Shown in pieces: positions 1 to 29,815 of a stretch of 64,000 nt of DNA. A model generated the notes under the pieces. It was not told the origin of the DNA, searched no databases, and saw only the letters and a program-made list of their open reading frames with translations. The position numbers were made by a program, and so were the translations under genes. Position 1 is the first letter of the stretch. Every line of letters starts with the position of its first letter. The stretch is from NCBI RefSeq assembly GCF_040954835.1, contig NC_090709.1, forward strand, positions 46,704,976-46,768,975, in the 5' to 3' direction. This DNA is from Lepisosteus oculatus. Lineage: Eukaryota > Chordata > Actinopteri > Semionotiformes > Lepisosteidae.

Positions 1-794
1 AGAAGTTGAGAAAATTTGCTTTGAGGTATATTGTGGATATCATAATTGCAAAGCCCCAACTAGGATAGCAAGTTGTATTTATTGATACATTTCAAAATCT
101 GAAAAAAAAGTGGAGGGAGAGATTTAAGCATATCTAAAGCGATAAGACTTTTCTACCAGGAAATTAAAAGTAGCGATACAAAAAGGGTTGATCAAGTATG
201 AGGAAAAGGATGCTCTAGGAGGGGCCAAAGAGAAAGCCTTTCACAGCTCAGCTTGAATCAAGACGGCAGTCATCTCAGGCTCAGCAATAGAGGGAGGAAG
301 ACTGGACAAAATGATGGAATTGAAGACAGGCACAAAAAAAAAATTCAGAGGCCATCAACAAAGTAATTAAAGAGAGGGGAGAGAATATAATGAAGGGAAT
401 GTTCCAGGGTGGGAATACAGATGGGTGTATGAACTTGGAAGAAAGTAGAGAATCATTTTGTAGCATAAAATAAAGAACCACCTTAACAAACAAGGATCAG
501 CAGTAGTAGTCCACTCCTTGCACTTGAGGGTGTTTGTCAACCTGCCCAGTTCCTCATTATCTCCTCCCCGTGTATGTTTCACTCCCTTCTGGATTCTTCC
601 ATCTGCAAAGGGTCCTGATCTATGCTTCGTTACACCATGACTCTTAAGCAGCATAATGCGGAAGGCTGGAAAGGAGAAGAAGAAATGTCGGCAACGTGGA
701 TTAATTTGAATCCAAGGAGGTCAACGAAAGAGTGTTGAAGAATCATCAAGGTGCTGGAGGAAAGACAGGCAATTTGGGGATAGCTATGAAGTCA
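1..794. other. Unassigned DNA, probably intronic
   Basis: No SRCR exon, tRNA or recognisable repeat end is seen on either strand. The first 400 bases are purine-rich. A 95-codon open frame on the minus strand (654 to 367) is basic and has no domain I recognise; it may be a repeat fossil. The first SRCR exon of the window starts in phase 1, so the gene must have upstream exons, and this stretch is probably part of an intron. Confidence 0.4.
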
Positions 795-3602
795 TTATGC
801 TGCTTGTATCTCCAGTATCTCACACACAGTCACTGTGCTAATAGACTCTCCAGTATCTCACACACATTCACTGTGCTGGTAGACTCTCCAGTATCTCACA
901 CACAATCACTGTGCTGCTAGACTCTCCAGTATCTTACACACAGTCACTGTGCTGCTAGACTCTCCAGTACCTCACACACAGTCACTGTGCTGGTAGACTC
1001 TACAGTATTTCACACACAATCACTGTGCTGCTAGACTCTCCAGTATCTCACACACAGTCTCTGTGCTGTTAGACTCTCCGGTAAGTCACACACAGTCACT
1101 GTGCTGCTAGACTCTCCAGTATCTCACACACAATCACTGTGCTGTTAGACTCTCCAGTATCTCACACACAGTCACTGTGCTGTTAGACTCTCCAGTAAGT
1201 CACACACAGTCACTGTGCTGCTAGACTCTCCAGTATTTCACACACAATCACTGTGCTGCTAGACTCTCCAGTATCTCACACACGATCACTGTGCTGCTAG
1301 ACTCTCCAGTATTTCACACACAATCACTGTGCTGCTAGACTCTCCAGTATCTCACACACAGTCACTGTGCTGTTAAACTCTCCGGTAAGTCACACACAGT
1401 CACTGTGCTGCTAGACTCTCCAGTAACTCACACACAATCACTGTGCTGCTAGACTCTCCAGTATCTCACACACAATCACTGTGCTGCTAGACTATCCAGT
1501 ATCTTACACACAATCACTGTGCTGCTAGACTCTCCAGTATCTCACACACGATCACTGTGCTGCTAGACTCTCCAGTATTTTACACACAATCACTGTGCTG
1601 CTCTACTCTCCAGTACCTCATACACAGTCACTGTGCTGTTAAACTCTCCGGTAAGTCACACACAGTCACTGTGCTGCTAGACTCTCCAGTAACTCACACA
1701 CAATCACTGTGCTGCTAGACTCTCCAGTATCTCATACACAGTCACTGTGCTGTTAGACTCTCCAGTATCTTACACACAGTCACTGTGCTGCTAGACTCTC
1801 CAGTATCTCACACACAGTCACTGTGCTGCTCTACTCTCCAGTACCTCACACACAGTCACTGTGCTGTTAGACTCTCCGGTAAGTCACACACAGTCACTGT
1901 GCTGCTAGACTCTCCAGTATCTCACACACAATCACTGTGCTGTTAGACTCTCCAGTATCGCACACACAGTCACTGTGCTGTTAGACTCTCCAGTAAGTCA
2001 CACACAGTCACTGTGCTGCTAGACTCTCCAGTATTTCACACACAATCACTGTGCTGCTAGACTCTCCAGTATCTCACACACGATCACTGTGCTGCTAGAC
2101 TCTCCAGTATCTCACACACGATCACTGTGCTGCTAGACTCTCCAGTATCTCACACACAGTCACTGTGTGCTAGACTCTCCAGTATCTCACACACAGTCAC
2201 TGTGCTGCTAGACTCTCCAGTATCTCACACACAGTCACTGTGCTGTTAAACTCTCCGGTAAGTCACACACAGTCACTGTGCTGCTAGACTCTCCAGTAAC
2301 TCACACACAATCACTGTGCTGCTAGACTCTCCAGTATCTCACACACAATCACTGTGCTGCTAGACTATCCAGTATCTTACACACAATCACTGTGCTGCTA
2401 GACTCTCCAGTATCTCACACACGATCACTGTGCTGCTAGACTCTCCAGTATCTCACACACAATCACTGTGCTGCTAGACTCTCCAGTATTTTACACACAA
2501 TCACTGTGCTGCTCTACTCTCCAGTACCTCATACACAGTCACTGTGCTGTTAAACTCTCCGGTAAGTCACACACAGTCACTGTGCTGCTAGACTCTCCAG
2601 TAACTCACACACAATCACTGTGCTGCTAGACTCTCCAGTATCTCATACACAGTCACTGTGCTGTTAGACTCTCCAGTATCTTACACACAGTCACTGTGCT
2701 GCTAGACTCTCCAGTATCTCACACACAGTCACTGTGCTGCTCTACTCTCCAGTACCTCACACACAGTCACTGTGCTGTTAGACTCTCCGGTAAGTCACAC
2801 ACAGTCACTGTGCTGCTAGACTCTCCAGTATCTCACACACAATCACTGTGCTGTTAGACTCTCCAGTATCGCACACACAGTCACTGTGCTGTTAGACTCT
2901 CCAGTAAGTCACACACAGTCACTGTGCTGCTAGACTCTCCAGTATTTCACACACAATCACTGTGCTGCTAGACTCTCCAGTATCTCACACACGATCACTG
3001 TGCTGCTAGACTCTCCAGTATCTCACACACGATCACTGTGCTGCTAGACTCTCCAGTATCTCACACACAGTCACTGTGTGCTAGACTCTCCAGTATCTCA
3101 CACACAGTCACTGTGCTGCTAGACTCTCCAGTATCTCACACACAGTCACTGTGCTGTTAAACTCTCCGGTAAGTCACACACAGTCACTGTGCTGCTAGAC
3201 TCTCCAGTAACTCACACACAATCACTGTGCTGCTAGACTCTCCAGTATCTCACACACAATCACTGTGCTGCTAGACTATCCAGTATCTTACACACAATCA
3301 CTGTGCTGCTAGACTCTCCAGTATCTCACACACGATCACTGTGCTGCTAGACTCTCCAGTATTTTACACACAATCACTGTGCTGCTCTACTCTCCAGTAC
3401 CTCATACACAGTCACTGTGCTGCTAGACTCTCCAGTATCTCACACACAATCACTGTGCTGCTAGACTCTCTGGTAAGTCACACACAGTCACTGTGCTGCT
3501 CTACTCTCCAGTACCTCACACTCAGTCACTGTGCTGGTAGACTCTCTGGTAACTCACACACAGTCACTGTGCTGGTAGACTCTCCACTATCTTACACAAA
3601 GT
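795..3602. repeat. 38-bp minisatellite, about 74 units
   Basis: A unit of about 38 bp, with core cacacacagtcactgtgctg followed by ctagactctccagtatct, is repeated through the whole stretch. A higher-order repeat is visible. The variant with 'atcgcacac' occurs at 1957 and again at 2868, and the shortened variant cactgtgtgctag at 2161 and 3072, both 911 bp apart (24 units minus one base). Twelve units carry the hexamer GTAAGT after CC(A/G). The array ends about 240 bp before the first SRCR exon. Decayed units of the same family occur near 9,262-9,440 and 9,859-9,955, in front of the duplicated exon A'. Confidence 0.97.
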
Positions 3603-3839
3603 AAGGATCTGAATGGCAGATAGTGGACTTTCTGTGTTTTATAGCAGTTGACTTAATGGACAATAGGCTTTCTGTGTTTCACTTTCTGCGTGTCCCCTGT
3701 TTCTAGTTCACAGGGAAATGGAGTATCAATCCATCAAGCACTTCAAGTAAAACTGAAGTAACTAAAATATTTTCAGTATGTATATATATATAAAGAATTT
3801 TTCCTTCAGACATGGAAATATTATTTTCTCTGTTTCCAG

Positions 3840-22094
<18,255 letters not shown>

Positions 22095-22152
22095 ACACAG
22101 AAGAGCTTCACCAACAGAGTCACACAGTCTTAGACCTGCTCTTAGCACTGAG

Positions 22153-23655
22153 ACTGTCTGACATTGTCTGTGACCTGAGTCCACTTCACTCCACTGTTTC
22201 CACACTGACACTGTGACCTGAGTCCACTTCACTCCACTGTTTCTACACTGACACTGTCTGTGTCCTGAGTCCACTTCACTCCACTGTTTCCACACTGACA
22301 CTGTCTGTGTCCTGAGTCCACTTCACTCCACTGTTTCCACACTGACACTGTGACCTGAGTCCACTTCACTCCACTGTTTCCACACCGACACTGTCTGTGT
22401 CCTGAGTCCACTTCACTCCACTGTTTCCACACTGACACTGTGACCTGAGTCCACTTCACTCCACTGTTTCCACACTGACACTGTCTGTGTCCTGAGTCCA
22501 CTTCACTCCACTGTTTCCACACTGACACTGTGACCTGAGTCCACTTCACTCCACTGTTTCCACACTGACACTGTCTGTGTCCTGAGTCCACTTCACTCCA
22601 CTGTTTCCACACTGACACTCTCTGTGACCTGAGTCCACTTCACTCCACTGTTTCCACACTGACACTCTCTGTGACCTGAGTCCACTTCACTCCACTGTTT
22701 CCACACTGACACTGTGACCTGAGTCCACTTCACTCCACTGTTTCCACACTGACACTGTGACCTGAGTCCACTTCACTCCACTGTTTCCACACTGACACTG
22801 TGACCTGAGTCCACTTCACTCCACTGTTTCCACACCGACACTGTCTGTGAACTGAGTCCACTTCACTCCACTGTTTCCACACTGACACTGTCTGTGTCTT
22901 GAGTCCACTTCACTCCACTGTTTCCACACTGACACTGTGACCTGAGTCCACTTCACTCCACTGTTTCCACACTGACACTGTCTGTGTCCTGAGTCCACTT
23001 CACTCCACTGTTTCCACACTGACACTCTCTGTGACCTGAGTCCACTTCACTCCACTGTTTCCACACTGACACTCTCTGTGACCTGAGTCCACTTCACTCC
23101 ACTGTTTCCACACTGACACTGTGACCTGAGTCCACTTCACTCCACTGTTTCCACACTGACACTGTCTGTGTCCTGAGTCCACTTCACTCCACTGTTTCCA
23201 CACTGACACTCTCTGTGACCTGAGTCCACTTCACTCCACTGTTTCCACACTGACACTCTCTGTGACCTGAGTCCACTTCACTCCACTGTTTCCACACTGA
23301 CACTGTGACCTGAGTCCACTTCACTCCACTGTTTCCACACTGACACTGTGACCTGAGTCCACTTCACTCCACTGTTTCCACACTGACACTGTGACCTGAG
23401 TCCACTTCACTCCACTGTTTCCACACCGACACTGTCTGTGAACTGAGTCCACTTCACTCCACTGTTTCCACACTGACACTGTCTGTGTCTTGAGTCCACT
23501 TCACTCCACTGTTTCCACACTGACACTGTGACCTGAGTCCACTTCACTCCACTGTTTCCACACTGACACTGTCTGTGTCCTGAGTCCACTTCACTCCACT
23601 GTTTCCACACTGACACTGTCTGTGTCCTGAGTCCACTTCACTCCACTGTTTCCAT
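22153..23655. repeat. 43/49-bp minisatellite in the 3' UTR, over 30 units
   Basis: The unit gacctgagtccacttcactc continues cactgtttccacactgacactgt. Two length classes differ by the 6-bp insert (gtctgt or ctctgt). A higher-order repeat is seen: the variant caccgacactgtctgtgaac occurs near 22,832 and again near 23,423, 591 bp apart. Open frames on the minus strand here are only repeat translations. Confidence 0.95.
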
Positions 23656-23849
23656 ACAGTCCTCAGTGTCTGTGTCTACAGCTTGTGTTTTACAAAACGG
23701 AGGCTTGAACATCCCATTCTGCTCAGTCTTTCTTCTTTTTTATAATTTGATGTTTCAGAAATTAGAAAAAAAACATTAATTGATGTATAATTCTGAATGT
23801 ACCACTTTTGATTGTAACTGATTTGATTGTTATTAAAATTTTGCTCTGC

Positions 23850-23855
23850 AATAAA
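23850..23855 (+). promoter_or_regulatory. Polyadenylation signal AATAAA
   Basis: Canonical hexamer in ctctgcaataaagttttt, followed by T- and GT-rich sequence (ccatttttgttatctg). It is the first good signal after the last coding exon and its minisatellite. Confidence 0.75.
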
Positions 23856-23905
23856 GTTTTTAAAACCATTTTTGTTATCTGCATGTAATTTCTAAAGTAT
23901 GATTT

Positions 23906-24289
23906 TGTTACGAATTCCGCACGCACTCACACGGTCACGCATTAACCCGCTCTAACAAACGCCTTCACATTCCCACACACACCCACTTAAACAGACGCTC
24001 ACGCCGCAACTAATATTCCTATCGCCTTTCACTCCCGTCACTACTTTAACCCTCCTCTTTTCCCTCACCATCCCTCACTAATTCGGATTCTCTTTGGAGC
24101 TTCCTAGTGCCTGTACTCTTCTTCTTTCGGTTTGAACTCATCATTGCTTCCTGGACTCTCACTTGTTTCTGACCTCATTTGTGCCTTTGCGATGTGGATT
24201 TGTTGTCTCAATTGTAGTGTTCCAGCCTGGTTTTTGACTTTTGCCCGCCCATCTACTTTTTGAGTATAAGGACTTGCGTTGTTGTAACA
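23906..24289. mobile_element. Solo LTR, older Ty3/Gypsy-like copy
   Basis: The 384-bp segment begins TGTTAC and ends GTAACA, an inverted hexamer. Its start (tgttacgaattccgcacgc) resembles the element at 9,441. No clean flanking duplication remains, so it looks older. No internal region is present. Confidence 0.5.
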
Positions 24290-25315
24290 TTTTCAATAAG
24301 GACTTCCTGCAACAGTGTGATTATATCATCAACCTGAGCACAGGGTTTTTATTTTTTAGCATAATGATTGCTAAAAGATATTAAAAGTAGAGTCTTTGAC
24401 CACTTCATCAGCACAATGATAATATCAACCACAGAGGAGGAGGAAATTTTAAATGTTTGTTATCAACTTATTTGTATAAGTTGATCCACACAAAGGACAA
24501 AAAAACACTGTAGACAAAATCAGGCACAACATGAGACAACCTGCCAGGAATTTAACAAAGGGCTACAGACCTGAGTGGTAGCAATGTTAACCACTGTGCC
24601 ACCTATAAATAAACAAACTTTGCAAAACACTAGGAGATTGTGTAAAACAATATTATATAAGCTTTCACTCTGGACCTTTATGAATGCGTTTAAGCTTTTG
24701 TCTGCTGGAAATATTATGCTGGCTGCTTTGGGGAACGGAAAGAGCAATTATTAACATAATACAATATATAACATATAAACACAATGGTAATGAAATATCC
24801 TTAAATGGCATGAGTTCTAAAATACTGATAGTTATTTTGTTTGAACAAGGTGTTTTCAGTCCCGTTACTGTGTTACAGATGTTTTCAGCACCAAAACCAA
24901 ACAACAGCAGTTCAGTTTCCAGTTTCCAGTAAAGAATCTCGCCGCTACATCACACAAATCTTTCCCACTTCAATCTGCATCTCTCCACTATATTCCCACC
25001 AGTGTGGAAGTTAAAGACACTATTTTTAAACGCACACACACTGACCTAACAGCACCAGTTAAGTGTCGGTTTTCTTCTTTTTTTTCTCCAGTCACTTCAC
25101 GGGGAAGCAACACACAAGTGCAAGGGTTTCAATTCTTAGTAAAAAATGCTCTAAATACCTAATATGCTGCACAGTCCTCTTCCAAGATGACTTGCAAATC
25201 GGTGACTTGGACCTTTTTTGTCCATTTTTTGTGGAATTCAGATTAGAAAACAAAAAAAAAACATCTCTAAATTCAACTTTTATGCTGCACAGAGAGCACT
25301 ACCAGCCCTGCTGCT
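24290..25315. other. Intergenic, no gene seen
   Basis: A/T-rich sequence with only short open frames of no recognised family. It marks the end of the SRCR gene and the start of the repeat-rich half. Confidence 0.5.
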
Positions 25316-25386
25316 GGTTAGCTCAGTTGGTTAGTGTGGTTCCACTAATGCCAGGGTTGCTGGTTTAATCCCCATAGGGCCCAGGA
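25316..25386 (+). repeat. tRNA-like sequence with box A and box B
   Basis: ggttagctcagttggttag looks like a pol III box A / D-arm, and gttgctggtttaatcccc looks like box B / T-arm at proper spacing. The acceptor stem does not pair well, so this is a tRNA pseudogene or the head of a tRNA-derived SINE. Confidence 0.5.
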
Positions 25387-25399
25387 GATTTCCTTATCC

Positions 25400-26290
25400 T
25401 CTGCCGACACTGTTTGATCTTTTCGTGGTGAAATCTGATGCAAAGATGCCATATACGTGTACTTCAGACGAAACGAGGGAGTTGCAGGTTAAAAGGAAAG
25501 TGCGAGGCAGCGGACTGCCGCTATTGCGCCCAGTGGGAGAAGCGTGAGGAGGCCTCCCACAGCCACGTCCCTGAACCCAGACATTGGGCAGGTGCTGCGC
25601 TGGAAGGTGGAGCTGAAAGGACACCAAGTCCGTGAAGGCGCTCTGTCTCAGCACTGTGCGCACTGTGGGAGGCCTTGGAGGTGAGGGAGGGGGTGCTGCG
25701 CCGGGGCTGGCGGGTGCCCTCCAGCGGCGAGTTAAGGTGGCAGTTTGTGGTGCCGCGGCCAGGAACTGCGCACCCCGGTGGATTTGGCCGCTGGGAGAAG
25801 TGCTGGTACAGCCAGCAGGGACGGATAATGAGCGGGACCTGCAGCAGTGGATGCTGCAAGTACACAGCTTCGCTCGAAGCAGCCTGACTCAGGCGGGGGT
25901 ACAGCAGAATCGATAATATGATCTGCACTGCAGGGGGACCCCTCTTAGACCTGGGGACCTCATCTGGGTCTACAACCCACGGTACCGCAAGGGCCTCAGC
26001 CCGAAGCTGGTTCTGGCCTGGGAGGTACCCTGGGAGGTCCTAGATGTCGTGGGGGAGGTCTGCTACTGTGTCTGGTTTGGGAAGCAGGGGAGGGTGGTGG
26101 TCCTGCACCGAGACCACCTAGCACCCTTCAGGTCTCTCGAGGGGGCGCTGGAACCTGGAACAGGAGGACGCAAAGGAGCCTGGGGAGCAGCCAGGTCCAG
26201 ATTTCACCGGGCCGGGGGGGGCTGAGGGGCCGGACCACCAGACTCCACCTCAACGCAGTGGATGCACTCGCTGGGTGCCACAAAGGCTGC
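25400..26290 (+). mobile_element. Ty3/Gypsy pol fossil (integrase part)
   Basis: A broken fragment of an LTR-retrotransposon pol gene. A region near 25,930-26,150 has the integrase C-terminal pattern (WVYNPRYRKGLSPKL, then HRDHLAP). Upstream sequence matches the zinc-finger region of such integrases. Neither LTRs nor gag are attached, and there are several breaks; it is an old relic. Confidence 0.65.
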
Positions 26291-26543
26291 AGGATTGTAT
26301 GCTTGATGTAGACGGGCTATAATCATTAATAAGTCGATATTACCATGAATCTTTAATAATGACTAACAGCTCCAACTTCCAAGAAAATTATTTTCACCTG
26401 TAAAATTTTATCTTCTAATGGGTGGCAGGATAATTCATTTATAGACCTGTTACATCCTCAGTTAAAATATTTCCAAAATACAAAACAGATTATTTGGAGA
26501 ACTTAGAAGTAAAACAGACAGAATTCAGGCATTATTAGTTTAA

Positions 26544-26776
26544 TGTAATGCAACAGGGTTCAGGTGGGCGCCCTTGCCACATTAGGTCGGCCCCGCACCA
26601 CCAGGGGCTCAAACCCAGGACTCCCACATCGCTCAGCAGGGACCCAGACCGGTGAGCCAAAGAGAAACCTCTCTACAGCCCAGTAGCTGTAGTCCTGCTA
26701 TCACAGGGAAGGGCGGCAACGTCACCGCTCTGGTAAGCCGGCTCTTACACAGTGCCTGTCGGCCATATGCGTTACA
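26544..26776. mobile_element. Small element with TTAA flanks
   Basis: The 233-bp segment starts TGTAATGC and ends GCGTTACA (inverted, one mismatch in eight). It is flanked on both sides by TTAA (26,540-26,543 and 26,777-26,780). It is GC-richer than its surroundings and non-coding. It could be a MITE that targets TTAA or a very short solo LTR. Confidence 0.5.
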
Positions 26777-27502
26777 TTAACATCTGATTGCGCCGCAGGG
26801 TCTCTGACATGTCACTTTTCTTAAGTCAGGTTTTTTGGTTGAAGAATAAAATAAATGCTGGATTTGTTTTGCCAATTGGCAGTATTTCTTCTGTATTGAT
26901 AAGGAAGATTTGTTTTTCATCTTTGCAAGTTGTATGAATTTCTTTAAAATTAATGAGTGCTTGCGTTAATCTAAACCAAGACAACTGCCCTTAGCAATGA
27001 ACTCTGTACCATGAAACACAAAGAAAGGCTAGGATAGCATTCGGACCCATGATTTCCTGTCTACACCAAGAGAAAAAAATGAGAAATGGCTTTTATCTGG
27101 CACTTTTCATGTGCAAGGAGTTCCATGTGCTTGACATCTCCCAAGGGTGACAGACCTGTGGGTTATTTGCGAAACTGCCTTTCCCTCCATTCGAACAAAT
27201 GTTGTGTTAAGAAGAAATGAGTTAACAAGGTATGTGATCTAATTTACCGGAGCAAATGTGTTTTTCTATTGGCATTGTAAATTCTTGTGAATGTGTGCAT
27301 AGTGCGTTAGTGGTTTCAATATAAGACTATAAAATGTCTTCTTTGTGTTATTCTGTGTTGATTTGTAAAAAGATAATAAAGTTCGGCATTCTGTTATGGC
27401 TATAACAGATAACTTTGTGCTTCGATTTTGAGAAAGAGTAACAATAAGAGACATTTTGCAAGTTACTTGAAGATCTAGATAAAAGAACATGACGGTGAAT
27501 GG

Positions 27503-27574
27503 AGGCATAAACAGGGCTCAAACCCTCAACAGACGAGTTACGAGACAGATGCCTTACCACTTGGCCACCATGCC
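27503..27574 (-). pseudogene. tRNA-Thr(CGT) relic
   Basis: Minus strand reads ggcatggtggccaagtggta, then the loop ctCGTaa, then gggtttgagccc. The first half and the anticodon agree with tRNA-Thr(CGT), but the anticodon and acceptor stems pair poorly. An identical copy is at 42,647-42,718. Confidence 0.6.
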
Positions 27575-28778
27575 ATCATCTCTAGCTAGCAGCCAACTAT
27601 ACTATGTTGAATCAACGCGAGTAATATTATTGTTGTAATAGAGGAGCTAGAGAGGCACAATCGGCAGAGCTCGCGACCCTTAAGTTCAAGATCATGGATT
27701 CAAGGGTCCTTGTGTTTGTGTCCTTTCTGATCCCTTTTAATAGGACAGCGCAGGCAGGACGTGATAGCGTACAGTGACCCCCAATGTCTTATGACTTTGC
27801 GGGATTCAGCTTTCTTTCCACTTTGAGCCTCGATTCAGATATTTTTTCTGAAATCATCGGGCGAGCAGGAGTTTGTCTAAATCGAGGGAGATCTGCTCAC
27901 AAGTATTAAACACTTCAGCGTTTATTGTTCGAACACCACACTTTGTCAAAACACTTCTACTTCTTAAGCTAATAAGTAACGGTTTTTGAGCACGCATTGT
28001 AATTTTAATGCTGTTATTAAAAAAAACTTAAATTCACATAATGGAATTTGGACGGCGCAAAGTAGTCTAGCCCCTGTACAACTGTACATGCCCACTGATA
28101 AGAGCTTAAAACTACAGTAGCATGAGTAGCACTAATGGCAACAACGTGTTCAGCATTTCTCATGTCTTCTGCAGAGCCATCTTATCGGAAAGCGCTGACC
28201 GAGATAAAAGAGGACTTTTGGCTTCAGATCTGTTTTACAGACCGCTGCGTTGCTCTGTTCATGCAGACTACACGCTTTAAATTTATGTCATTTACTGTGA
28301 GCGTTGCTTTTCCAGGTTTTTCTGAAATTCCTCGCATTTGAGCCAGCACTGAAATATTTCATTCAGGTTCGCCGAATACATAATGGAAACGGTATTTCCA
28401 ACGGAATGCTGTCACACATGAAACCTTTTTGTTATTTGGCTCTGCAAGTTTGAAAATGAAAATGAAATAGCAGCATCAAACCTGCTAATTCTCACAAATT
28501 GTATTGTGCTGCACCTTTCTTATGCTGCTTTTATAATTCAGGCTTCAACATTTGAATGCATACCGTACTTTTGCTACTCACATTCAAGTGTTCATGAAGC
28601 TTTTTCCTGTCCATTGTGTTCTTGCGAAACAGTTTCTCTGTTTTCCTCCTATTGTGATTGTCAGTGAGCACAACAAGAGCAGTGTCAAGACAATTAAAAA
28701 AGACAGGGTAAAACACTTGACTGTGGGGAGTGGGATTTGAACCCGCACCTCTATTTGTGGTTCACTGTGGTTCAGTGG

Positions 28779-29234
28779 AGTCCTAAAGCTTTAGAAATGG
28801 CTTTATAACCTTTTCCAGACTGATAAATCTCAATCACTCTGTTTCTCATTTGTTCCTGAATTTCTTTGGAAAGCATAATGTCTAGCTTTTGAGGATCTTT
28901 TGGTCTAATTCACTTTGTCAGGCAGGTCCTATTTAAGCGATTTCTTGATTGAGAACAGGTGTGGCAGAAATCAGGCCTGGGTGTGGCTAGAGAAATTGAA
29001 CTTTCCAAAGATGTGATAAACCACGGTTGATTTATGTTTTAACAGGGGGGCAATCACTTTTTCACACAGGGCCATGTAGGTTTTGATTTTTTTCCCTTAA
29101 TAATAAAAACCTTCATTTAAAAACTGCATTTTGTGTTTACTTGTGTTATCTTTGTCTAATATTTCAATTTGTTTGATGATCTGAAACATTTCAGTGTGAC
29201 AAACATGCAAAAAAATAAGAAATCAGGAAAGGGG
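28779..29234. mobile_element. DNA transposon relic, Tc1/mariner-like
   Basis: The sequence includes gggggcaatcactttttcac and the following A/T-rich tail, which I recognise as a common fish DNA-transposon end. Upstream sequence (ctttataaccttttccagac) belongs to the same repeat. No transposase frame is left. A copy lies at 43,923-44,378. Confidence 0.5.
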
Positions 29235-29470
29235 TGTAGAGGCAATGCTTGTTAATAAGACAGAATTAAGTGTTGCTGTGCTTTCCTAAATGAGGCCCCA
29301 ACTCTCTCTTCATCTAGACTATTCATGCAGGCTTATTTAAAGATGTTTTTTTTTATAAGGGACAGCTCCCAAATGGGGATGCACTTAGCTAAGCCTGGCT
29401 ATCATGATCAATGGTCATCCATTGGCGCCTATCTGTCTAGGGAGTGCCAGATGGACATCTGGACTGCCTT
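29235..29470 (+). mobile_element. Truncated LTR (same family as 31,750)
   Basis: It starts TGTAGAGGCAATGC and matches the first 236 bases of the LTRs at 31,750, 38,852 and 52,451 (gacagctcccaaa, ctatcatgatcaatggt, ccattggcgcctatctgtct). It is cut where a SINE starts. It is a fossil; copy 2 lies at 44,379-44,614. Confidence 0.8.
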
Positions 29471-29815
29471 TACTTCCATCCATTTCTAATCTCTTTATCC
29501 AGTACAGAGGATTTGGAGCCTATCCCAGTAAGCAATGGACACAAGGCAGAATACACCCTGGACATAGTGCCAGTCCATCACAGGACAGACAGATACAAAC
29601 AAATACACCAGGGCCAGTTTTCCCATTAACCAGTTAACTTACCAGTATGTTTTGGAGTGCGAGAGGGAGTCATATCACACATATGGAGAAAAACCATGTA
29701 ACCCAGAGAGAACATGCAAACCCCACACACACAGGATGGCAGGAATTGAACCTAGGACCCCAGTGCTCCAAGATAGCAATGCTAACCACTTTGCCACCAT
29801 TATAAATGGATGGAC
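29471..29815 (-). mobile_element. tRNA-headed SINE-like repeat
   Basis: On the minus strand it begins ggtggcaaagtggttagcat, a tRNA-type box A, has ggttcaattcct as box B, and ends near an atggatggaagt-type tail. The middle (catgttctctctgggttaca and gtccatcacaggac in the plus sense) belongs to a repeat abundant in fishes. Copy 2 lies at 44,615-44,961, with a CA-richer internal stretch. Confidence 0.7.

Larger units (their letters stand above)
22095..23875 (+). other. 3' untranslated region
   Basis: The region from the TAG stop to the AATAAA at 23,850 has no splice structure. Most of it is the 43/49-bp minisatellite at 22,153-23,655. The unique tail (23,656-23,875) is A/T rich, as expected near a cleavage site. 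Confidence 0.75.

Noticed and set aside
367-654. 95-codon minus-strand frame rich in Lys/Arg
   Set aside because: No recognised domain, splice context or second copy in the window. Kept only as a note in the description of bases 1-794.
795-3602. CRISPR-like direct repeats
   Set aside because: Units abut with no unique spacers, and the surrounding gene is a vertebrate intron-containing gene. It is a minisatellite.
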